Source of the DNA: Yponomeuta sedellus
Taxonomy: Eukaryota > Arthropoda > Insecta > Lepidoptera > Yponomeutidae
Reading direction: 5' to 3'
DNA: 64,000 nt
Assembly (NCBI GenBank): GCA_934045075.1
Contig: OW203751.1
Span: forward strand, 8,999,321-9,063,320
Shown here: positions 10,301 through 22,300 of the stretch, piece by piece
Layout: the number at the start of each line of letters is the position of its first letter
Position numbering within the stretch: the stretch's first letter is position 1
The notes under the pieces: model-generated
What the model saw: the letters and a program-made list of their open reading frames with translations, nothing else
Database searches by the model: none
Told to the model about the DNA's origin: nothing
Translations under genes and position numbers: made by a program

Positions 10301-13300
10301 TAGTTACTAACAAATGTCATTTTAGTATTGCCAGGGCCATGTTAAAAAACAGTTTCTGTATTTTTTTAACATCTGCAAATATGTTTTTCTTTTATACAAT
10401 TAAATCAGCTTAGTTCAATTCATCGTCCCTTAGTATGTAGTTGTTCCTTTTTTTAAATGCACTTTGTGTTAGCGAAGCCTTTATCTGCGTTCGGAGTGTT
10501 TTTGCTGCCAGTTTGTTACTTTTGTAGCTACTTTTTCAAGGTTATTTATAATGGTAGTATAAAGTATGGTAACCCTGATACTTATGTTGTGTTTGCCTTG
10601 CGTAACGTAAACAAACTTTGTGTAGTGTTAAATTTATTTCTCTCTACTCAATTTTGTTCACTCTGTTCACGAAGCAATACTGCAGATTCATTGGTTTCCA
10701 AGTTGTCACATCATCATCGCCCATCATTTCCTATCGAAAAATTACTAAATACACCAAGTAATTTTTTAGGTTAGATCTTGAAATTGACTTTTTTTTATCG
10801 TGACACAGGCATGTTCACTGAGAGCCATGGTGTGACGTCATCAGCGTATTTTTGTGTTTTTACCATTTTCTCCGAAATGCAACCACAGAAAAAACTGAAA
10901 TAAATGTTTACGTGCTTTACAAAGCCAAATCTCGAAATGGTTTTCGAATTAGACCTCCATATAATTTTGAAATGTTGTCAATTACAGGTGCGCACAGTAC
11001 TCACAATTTAACATTAACGACTTATTTAAAAACCTGTTTAGAGGCTAAAAATTTCACCCATGCCGGGATTCGAACAACCTCTGGCTATCCGTGCCAGCGC
11101 TTTCCCAACTGAGCTAATGGGTTAGTCGCCCCAACTGAGCTAATGAGCGACTTACCCATTAGCTCAGTTGGGAGAGTAAAACCTAACTGCAAAGTAAGGT
11201 ACTCGGGGCTGCAAGTGATGCAAATTACTTCAGCCAGATGTTGCTGCCTGTACGTAATACAGAGATTATTGTAAAGAGGTTCGAAATTTCACTGTTGCCG
11301 GTAAGTCGCCCATTAGCTCAGACACGTATAGCCAGAGGTTGCGCGTTCGAATCCCGGCATGGGTGGAATTTTCAGTCTCTAAATAGGTTTTTAATATTAT
11401 TATCATGTTATCTTTTGCAGCTCTTCATACACATCTCGACGGCCTATTGCCACCTGCACGAGAAACTGCTGGAGGAGAAGCCATATCCGCCTCCAGCAGA
11501 CCCTCACCAGATCATACAAGCTATGGAGTGGATGGACGACGAGACCATTGCCACGGTCACCCCCAAGTCAGTACCTATGTCAGACATCATTACAGAGAAT
11601 ATCGTAAAGAGGTTCGAACTTTCGCTGATGCCGGCACTTGCCCATTGGCTCAGTTGGGAGAGCGCTGGTACGGTTTTTTTTTCTTTTTTTATTTTGGTCC
11701 AGGTCCAGGCTACTAGGTTACTGCCACCATTAATTACGTGGCAACCTTAAAGTCAGTAGTTTTGATAAAATAGAAGAATTAAAAAATAATGTGACGTAGT
11801 TCCCTCCATAAATTAATTTAAAATGTAAAAATTAATATCAAGTTACATTATTGAATAAAATTAATTAAAATATAAAAATTGACAATGTTGAATAAAAAAC
11901 ATGTCAATGTTAAATTATAGTAAAATTAAAGCACTCTATATTTATTCTAATGGGTTTAGATTATTATATTTTTCTTTTGTTCTCTTTTTTTTCTTATTTC
12001 CCTTTCCTTTCCTTTCTTTCTCTTTTTTCTTTTCCTTTCCTTTCCGTTTTGTTTCATATACCTATATATTTTGCTGGTACGATTAGCCAGAGGTCGCGGG
12101 TTGGAGCCCCGGCATGGGCGGAAGTTTTAGCCTCTAAGTAGGTTTTTAAAATTGTCCTCGGCACGGTTTAGTGGATCAAAAAGATTAGAAAAAGAACACA
12201 ACCACGATTTCTTAAATCCTGAGATATTTTGACTGACACTTGACAACATTTAATTTTTTTAGCATACGTATTTTACTGTCTTAAAGAAAAGTAGATACGA
12301 AATAAAAGGACCCATCTTCTTCTTCTTCGTCGTTTCCTCATGGCTAAGGGACGTGACTAAGGGTAGATTCCGCCACCAGCTCTCTCCATCGGATTCTATT
12401 ACGCGCCAGATGTATGGCTGCTAGGGTCCTTCCCGAAGCTTTAGTTATTATATCAGACCAACGCGTTGGTGGTCGTCCTCTGCTTCGGTTCCTGTTCGCT
12501 CGACCGGTGATGATAACATACTCCATACTCTAAAATTAAGCAATAATATAAAATCTAAATATTTTTTTCGTAATCAAGATAGCAAAGTTAAGAGACGTTG
12601 TTCCGTACTTTAACATTTTGTCCGTTTGTGAGCCAGCACAAAACAAGGATTGGCTTCTTTTTCATTTTCCATTTCTTCTTTTTTATACATATCAAAAGAT
12701 GTATGGGTTCACGAACCAAACTTTCGCTCGATGCAGACTCTAAACGCATCGGATAAAACCTCTTTACACAGGTTCGAAATTTCACTGATGCCGGTGAAAT
12801 TTCGAACCTCTTTACAATGTTCTCTGTATTACGTACAGGCAGCGACAATAGGTTTTTGAATTGCCCTTAGCACGGGTTAGTGCATTAAAAAATATTAAAT
12901 GTTGTCAATTCGTTCCAGACTGCTGAATAAGCTGCCCAATTCCTATGCCTTCACAAAAGCCTTGGGAGAGGCGCTCGTCGTGGAAGCCATGGAGAAGGGC
13001 TTCCCCGGCATGGTACTACGACCTTCCATTGGTAAGGAGATGCCTTGGAATCTATACTGAGTTATTATGTGATCCTCTGTGTGTTTTTTTTAAAACACAA
13101 CTATCATTACAGGGTGGCCTATTGCGATAGTGAAGCACGAAATTCATATTGTATAAACTAAATTATAAACGGTTACAAATTCGAGGTTGATTACAAATTT
13201 AAAACAATAAAATCACACAAATTTAAATGATATACACATGTCAATAAAAATACATGTTTATTTGTAAATAACATGTATTTATTATTATTACTTTATGTTA

Positions 13301-16300
13301 ATTAGATTTTAGTTTAGTTATAAATTTAGTATTACATACTTTAGATGTTTTATTTAAATAATTAGTAACACATTTCTCTCTTAATTAAAAATACATAAAT
13401 TCATAAAAATATTATTAATTCATACACTTCAATGTAATACAAAATGTCAATAAAAAAAATTACACTGCGAAGGTTCAATGGTAATATAAATGGTAAATAC
13501 AAAGTGCAGCTGTTGTAAATTCATTCAGAGTTCAATTAAAAAGGTCAAAGGTCAAAAGGTCTCCGAAATGCGGTTTAGAGTGAGTTACAACGCTCGTCAT
13601 GAGTCAACCCGTAATGTACAAAATTAAAAGTTGTGTTTTGACGAAAATTGTTGTTTCCACCCCGTGAAGCGAAGGTTTAGTCGAACCGAGTGATTGAAAT
13701 CAATCACTTGAGTTAAGCAGCAATAGGCGCGGTCAGGCGCTGGATGGGTGACCGTCACGTGACTACCGCTAGTGCCATTTTTCGCAAGGCACGTTTAAGG
13801 TTCCACCAGTTTTTGGATGTACACGGAAATATTGACCGAGACTGAAATACTGACAGAGATAGCCAGAGGTCGCGGGTTCGAATCCCGGCATAGGTTTAAT
13901 TTTTAGCCTCTAAATAGATTTTTAATACTGACAGAGACCTTGATTAGATAGCGTATCGATTTCAACCCTGTATGTCACCACTGCTGGGGCACGGGTCTCT
14001 TCCTGCGTTGCAAAAAGGTTGGGCCATTCTCCGATAGATAGCGTATTTTCTTCTTCAGTATTGTAATCCACTGCTGGACATAGCCCTCCCCTAATGAACG
14101 CCAATAATAATTTTTAATTATTTTTATTCTTTCACAGTGATTCCCATCTGGCAAGAGCCGGTCCCTGGCTGGACAGACAACATTAACGGCCCCACCGGAC
14201 TGCTCATCGGTAAGTGCATTGTTCATAAGATTAGTGTGTTGATGCGGCAGCGGGTTGGTCACACCTGTCGAGGAACCGATAGCCGATGGGGTTAAAAGTT
14301 CTTCAAGTGGAGACCACAACTGGCCAATGCCGACGGTGAAGGAAAACATCGTAAAGAAACCCTAGTGTCTGAGGTGTTAGTGTACCTCAGCGCTTGCTAC
14401 GTACAATGGCCCAACTATGAGGCTAAGTGCGGAAATCTCAGGTCTAACTAACTAACCACGAACTGGGAAACGGTGATTAACTGCTTTCGAGGGGAAACCA
14501 CGAACTGGAAAATGGGGTACAAATGTTCTTGAGTGGATACTACGAAATGGGAAATGGGGTACAAATGTTCTTGAGTGGAGACCACGCACTGGGAAATAGG
14601 GTACCAATGTTTACAGTTTCTTTCTTTCTTATATTGGCGGCCTTATTACTAAAAGTGATCCAGACAACCGATAAACAAGCCGGATTCAAATTCAACACAG
14701 GTGCCGGCAAGGGCGTCATCCGAACGATGTACTGCAAAAGCAACAGCTACGCCGACTATCTGCCTGTTGATGTCTTCATCAACGGTATCATGATAGCGGC
14801 TTGGAACTACATTGTCTACGGGTGAGTATTGCCACTGGCACAGACTCAAAGATATTTGGCTCTAGAAGTTCCGTCTCTGGGCAATAGATGAAGAAATGAA
14901 CGCAATAGATGAATGAAATATATCGTTATCAACCCTTGTATGTCTCCACTGCTGGGGCACGGGTCTCTTCCTGCATCGCAGGAAGGTTAGGCCATACTCA
15001 ACCACGGGGGCCAAGTCCGGGTTGGTGGAGGATTGTAAGACAGTGACGGGACTTACTGTCAGAAGTTATCAAGCCGCCCATAAGGCCTCTGACGGCATTT
15101 TCCGAGCGCTTCCGTGCTTCGCAAGGCACGTAAAGCCGTTGGTGCCGGCTGTCATATAATGGCAGTCGTTAAGACATGTCAGAGCGCCTTATGGGCGGCT
15201 TGATAACTTCTGACAGTAAGGCCCGCCACTGTCTTACAATCCTCCACCGACCCGGACTTGGCCCCCGTGGTGGAGTATGGCCTAACCTTCCTGCGATACA
15301 GGAAGAGACCCGCACCCCAGCAGTGGGGATATAAAAAGGGTTGATAACGAATAATAATAAAAAAGCCGTCATTTGCATGTGAATTTAAAGTATTCATTAA
15401 TATGAAATGCAGTATAATTCTAAAATAAAATTAACTATTTATTTAGGCTTGTTGAAGCGCTAGTGGCCTAGTGGAACCGAGTGATTGGAATCAATCACTA
15501 GGGTTAAGCAAAAACAGGGGCTGTCAGTTGCTGGATGGGCGACCATCCTGTGACTACCACTTGTGGCTATTTCCAAGCGCTTCTGTGCTTCTCAAGGCAC
15601 GTTTAGTTGTTGGTGCCGGCTGTCGTGTAGTGGCAGTCGTTAAGCCATGTCAGAGGCCTTATGGGCAGATTGATAACTTCTTACACTAAGGCCCGCCACT
15701 GCATTACAATCCTCCACCAACCTGGACATGGCCCCCGTGGTGGAGTATGGCCTAAACTTGCCCCAGAAGTGGGGATATACAAAGGGTTGAAATCATCACC
15801 ACTTCTGTCACTAAGCTCTAGTTTAATGCAGCATTTATTTTATTACACAAAGAGTAAAAATGTTAAACTTTCTTCTTAAATTGACCAAAGAAAATAATCA
15901 CTAGCATGATCATTTTAACGCGAGCTTAATAGGACAATATAATAATACCTACTCTTTATTTTACACTAGAGTATAAACTGTTAGCTTTTAGAATATACCT
16001 CGGTCTCTAGAGGAGGCTTCGGTTTTCGCCAATTTTTGCCGGTTTTCGTACTGATGATCGAGTTCTGATTAATTATCGAAATTAAGTGTCGTATTAGTTC
16101 TGATATTTCTATTACACGAATATATCCGATAATATTCGATAGTAGCTGAGGTATATTCTAAAAGCTAACGGACTATACTTCAAACAAACAAAATTAAATA
16201 TTACGAACCACCGACTTTTACAACAGTAGATAGACCAACCATTGTAAAGATCCTTCTCACGTACTTGACCTTCTATACACACTAACACACCTTTAAATCA

Positions 16301-19300
16301 CTGATGTGACCTCCTTTTTACAATGACCTCCTTTTCTTTAACTTGCTCTTCTTTACAGCGACAAGGAGGCCAACGTAATGAACTTCACCAGCTCAGCTGA
16401 GATCAAGGTCACGTGGTCGGAGATGATCGACGCCGGGCGAGAGATCATCATGAACAGAGTACCCTTGAACGGAGTTGTGTGGTAAGTTGACAAGACCAAT
16501 TCATCATCATAAACTTATCACGAAAATTTACGATGAAGAGAAATTGTTTTATTCAAAGTAGCGCAGAAGCTGCAGCTTAATGAACGTTCAAGCCAAACTA
16601 GGTGTCCATTTCAAAATCTGGATCATTTAAAAGAAAAAATGGACAAAAAAACTCCAAACTTAGTCTTTTCAAAGTCCTGATGTCCTAACAGAGTTCACAT
16701 AATTATTATACAACGAGCTGACCCAGCGAAATTCGTATCGCCTAACAGTCAATTCTCTAATTTTTATTTATTTTTCTCTCCGTAAAAACCATCCTCGTAC
16801 TTCAAGCAATATTCTAAAAAAGAATTAGCAAAATCGGTTCAGCTGCTCTCGAGATTTGCGCTTACCAACACCTTTAGCGATTCATTTTTATATAATAGAA
16901 GATATAGAATATGACGATTCAGAAAGAGACTAATGTCCCAGCAGTGGGGTCTTCCTTACAAAGTGTTGTTATCGATCTGTATCTTTGTAATTATTTAATT
17001 TTTTACTTTTTCCTGGTGTAGAATAAAGAATATGCTTTTCGTTCGCAGGTATCCCGGAGGGTCAATGAAACACTCCCGGTTCTTACACAACATCTGCGTC
17101 GTGCTGTTCCACTGGATTCCGGCTCTCTTCCTCGACATGCTGCTCTTCTGCTTAGGTTACAAGCCTGTGTGAGTATATAGGTACTTTAAAATTCATGTGT
17201 GGGGGGTAATTCTCATTTTGAAAAACGACAAGTCACAATCGTTGAGGGCGTTTTTGACCCCAATACTTAAGTTATTAAATTATTGAATTTAATAACTTAT
17301 TGAATTATTGAATTTAATAACTTAGGTGTTGCACGCTTAGTGAATAGGAACCATTGCTTCATTATCATCATCGTCACTGTCATCGACATCGTCCCCATCA
17401 TCATCACCATTATCACCGTCAACGTCATCTACAAAACTTAAGAAAAATGCATTACGCATAATTGTGACTTTTTAGTTTTCAAATTGAGAATTACGTATCC
17501 TCGTGTGGACCGAGAGACCGATATCAAATCTTGTAAGTCCCTACTGCTGAGGCACGGGTCTCTGTGCCGGGTCTTACTGTCAGAAGTTATCAAGGCGCCC
17601 ATAAGGCCTCGGACATGGCTTAACGCCTGCCGTTAAATGACAGCCGGTAACAACTGCTTAACGTGCCTTGCAAAGCACGGAAGCGCTCGGAAAAATTCCA
17701 CTAGCAATAGTTACAGGACGGTCACCCTTTCTGCACCTGTTGCTGCATAACTCAAGTGATTGATTCCAATCACTTGGTTCGACTAGGCCACGAGCGCTAC
17801 GAAAAAACATAATAATAATTACAATGTTAGTCTGAACTTAATTGGACATCCCTTCACAGCCTGTGCCGAGTCCAACGCCGCATCACTAAGGGATTTGAAG
17901 TATTCGAGTATTACACCAACAACCAGTGGGACTTCAAGTCGGACATCGCTCAGACCGTACGGCAGCGCCTTAACACGCGCGAGAGACGGGACTATAAGGT
18001 CGACGCGATTGGTGAGTTACTTTGGTATTTAATTTATAGTGTGGCCATTAGTGCTGTACCCTGAGGTATGCGCGGCGAGGTGGGAGTTGTAAATAGATTG
18101 TTATGGTTACTCTGAATTTGTATTATTTTATTTTCTTTTTGTATGTGCAGTTGTTAAGTTTTTTTAATGTAGGTACCTAGGTACGTACCTAAAAGATGTT
18201 AAAAATACTCAGCAAAACTATTTTAGAGTAACTATAGCAATACACATAGCTATGTACACCTATCTATAGCTAAAGAATGTTTCGAAATTCGGGGACGAGT
18301 GTTGGCAGAAAAAGGCCGCGAATAGACTCTCTATTTCCCAGACTTACATATTATAGTCTATGGGTGGGAGGCGAAGAAAATAGAGCGTTGACGGCGCACT
18401 GACAGAGCGCAGCAGCAGCAGATTCTCCCCTCCGTCTCGCCGCGCGCATACCTCAGGGAGTGCACGGCACTAATGGCAACCCTATAGTCGCCCCTTCGTT
18501 CGCTCGTTCCTTCGTTTCTTCGCTCGTTCCTTCGTTTGTGTCGCAGCGCAGGGGAGAGCCTGCGAAACGTGCAACCGTGGGAAATACCATATAGGATTGA
18601 ATACTTATATAGAATAGGATACGGATCATGCATGCAGAATGAAACGGGTAATGAAATAATTTTCTTTAAGTGACAAAATAAACCACGACAAACACAAATA
18701 AAATCATACCTAAAATGAATAAAGGTGTAGAACCGGGTCAAAATTATAGATAGATAGATAGAATATTCTTTATTGCATGTACACCAGGGATTACATAAGA
18801 TACTTATAAAATAACATACAGTACAAGTGGCGGCCTTATTACTAAAAGTAATTTCTTCCAGACAACCATTTTGAAAGTATTACGAATATAATTAAAAATA
18901 ATATAAAATACAGCATAGTGGGGCGGCGTCCGTAATTAGTAATACATGTAGTACATGCACATAAACAATTAAATATAATATAAAAATAATTTAATATAAT
19001 AAATATAATATACTTATATTTATCTAAATAAGAAAATAAAACAGGTTATATATGTGTTGCAATGTTACTAAAGCTAGTGAATAAATAAAAATAAAATAAA
19101 TTATCTAGCTGCTGACAGCTATTCCCGTCAGTAAGCGGCATTCTCGCCGATGCGAAATGAAAGCATAGACGCAAAATATACAAAGGATTAGACATTTGTC
19201 GCATAAAAATCAGATAACATAACTCAACAGAGTGCTTAGTGCGAGTTTTTTAACTACTCGATCGCGTTAACGTAAACTCATATTTCTATGGCATCGAGGA

Positions 19301-22300
19301 AGCGCCACCTAGTGACAAGTATGGAAATTAAAATGGCTGAGTGCGAGTTGTAATGGCTTACGTTGAGAAGTGAACACGTTTACCAGCCAAAACACGAATA
19401 AACGCGAGTGCGAGTTGTACTGTGACAGCGTTTTGCCAGTTGGAACGGTTAACTTACTCATACTCACTACTCAATGCTCGATTAACGCGGTAGTAAAGTT
19501 ATTCGATTGGATCTGTCAAACTCGCACTTAGCACTCAGAGTCATTAGACATTTATTTTCTTATTCGAATTCAATGTAGCATAGCACGCAGAATACAGATT
19601 TTGTCTGTCGCTCGACTTTTTTTGTAGGATTCAAGTCATAAACCTTAGACGGAGTTTACACGTTCAGTCTTCTTCTTCAGGCTATATTAGTCCACTGCTG
19701 GACATAGCCCTCCCCTAATGAGCGCCATAGCGCAAGGTTGTGCCATCATTATTGGAGGGTAATGCCCATAATCCCCACGCTGGGCATGCGGGTTTGGGAT
19801 TATCCCCAACCCACGTTCAGTCTGGAGCGTCAATCAATTCCATGAGCTGGTTAGACTGAGGGCAGACTGATTAACTATTCAGTGGACTGATGGACCAGAC
19901 TAACGGATAGTGGAATATTTTGATGCTTTATCAGTTTGGCGTCAATCTGAGCTTGACGAAGGTCACGGACTGAACTGACGCCAAACTGAACGTGTATTCT
20001 GTCTTAGAGTCTATACCAATTATTTGCTAATGAAGTGAGAATGTGAATGAGAATTAGAGTTGTGTAAACGGTGCCTTGCACTCCATTGTGTTCAGCCGAA
20101 ACATCTCCAAAAGAGCTAGATTGGCTATTCATAGTGGCGTGCTGGTCCCAACACTTATGTATGGTAGCGAGACTTGGGTGTTGCAAAAGAAGCAAGAAAG
20201 TAGAATTAATGCAGTAGAAATGAGGTCCTTGAGAAGTATCTGTAGGGTTACTTTGAATGACAGGATACGCAATAGTCTGATTAGAGAACGTTGTGGACTG
20301 AAAGAGGATGTAGTGACTAGAGTTGAGAAAGGAATATTGCGTTGGCTTGGACATGTAGAGAGGATGAAGGAAGAAAGACTGACGAAACAAATATATATTG
20401 TGAATGTTAGTGGAAGGGCTGGTAAGGGACGTCCCAGACGGACTTACATCGACCAAATAGGGGATGTATTAGCAAAGGGAAAGATAAAAAGTACCCGGAA
20501 CCGGCGTGCGTGCATGCAACGACTTATGATCGTTGATGAAGCGAAGGCGATCTGTCAGCATCGTGGCAAGTGGCAGTCCCTGGTCTCTGCCTACCCCTCT
20601 GGGACACAGGCGTGACGTTATGTAATGTATGTAATTAGAATGTCCAGCAGTGGACTACATAATATAGCCTGAAGAAGAAGAAGAAGTGAGAATGGACTCC
20701 CTGTCTTTAGGTACTAGAGAACTTATGACTCTATCTGATCTGATCTTTTTCCATCGCCAGGTCTGGACATCTCTAACTATTTCGAGCACTGCATCAGGTC
20801 TGCCCGCATTTTCATCCTCAAGGAATACGACGACACCCTACCAGCCGCTAGGAGGCACATGAAAGTGTAAGTTTGTGAAGGTTCTTCTTCTTCAGGCTAT
20901 ACTAGTCCACAGCTGGACATAGCCCTCCCCTAATGAGCGCCATAGCACCCTGTCTTCAGCTTGCCGCATCCAGCATCTGCCGGCAGTTTTTCGCAGATCG
21001 TCATCCCACCTGGTCGGAGGGCGTCCCACACTGCGTTATTGTGAAGTTTGTTTTTACTTTGTAGCTACCAAGTACCTACTACACCAGTACGTCAGCCGTT
21101 CGCGATATCAATTCGCGACCGGGCTTATATTTATGTGCCCCCTGCACACTGCGTCCCGCAAGATTTCCCCCGCGCGCGCCCGCGGACTATCTGCGCGCGG
21201 TTAAATATTTTCCTCTTCTGTGATTGGCTTATTATTTATTCTGCTCTTTCTATTGGTGTATATTATTTTAATTGTATTTTATTGGCTATCTACTTTTTAA
21301 GTTTCGTATAAATATCGCTTGTAAATAAATTTCATCTCTCATTCTATTCTGTCTTCCATGCAACGCACAACTGGTCTTCTCATTTATAACCGGACTCGAA
21401 CCTCAACCTACCGCAGCGATATCGTTAAAACTTTTCGTTGTATTCTGTATCACATTCAAACTCTATATTTTAACTCACACACTGTAGTTTACATTTCAAT
21501 TTTGTCACCACTACTCTAGTATTTCTTAATAACTCCCGATGCTCAAAGGTGCAGTCTGTTAGCTTTTAGAATATAATCGCCCATTAGCTCAGTTGGAAAG
21601 AGCGCTGGGACGGATAGCCAGAGGTCGCGGGTGCGAATCCCGGCATGGGTGGAATTTTTTGCCTCTAAATAGGTTTTTAAAATTGTCCTTAGCACGGGTT
21701 CGTGCATTGAAAATAAAAATAGTATAATCATGTGGGTACAGTGATATCATTCCGATGTAAAAACCTTACTGCAAAGTAGGTAGTCGGGGCTGTAAGTGAT
21801 GCAATTTGCTTAAGTCAGATGTCGCTGCCTGTACGTAATACAGAGAATAGTGTAAAGAGGTTCGAAATTTCACTGATGCCGGTGAGTCGCCCATTAGCTC
21901 AGTTGGAAAAAGCGCTGGCACGGATAGCCAGAGGTCGCGGGTTCGAATCCCGGCATGGGTGGAATTTTTAGCCTCTAAATAGGTTTTTAGAACATACCAA
22001 AATGAATAAATATTCATGGACATATTACACAGATTTGGTTAGCCCTATACTAAGTACAACTAAATGACTTGTGTTATAGGTGCTAACTCGACGATAGATT
22101 TATTAGAATAAATACGTAGATAACATCCAAGAACCGAGACAAACTAGAAAAAACTTGTTTCCTAGTTTGACCCGGCCGGGGATCGAATCCGAGACCTTCG
22201 GTTTTACATTCAGCATGTCAAACCGCTACGCCACCGGGGCCGTAGAGTAGGCTTCGGTTTTCGCCGAAAGCACACGAGTGTAATACTACTTCCTGCTCTG

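Noticed and set aside
10457..10774. 105-residue open frame with hydrophobic N-terminus
   Set aside because: No domain recognised, no splice context, AT-rich intron; most likely random.
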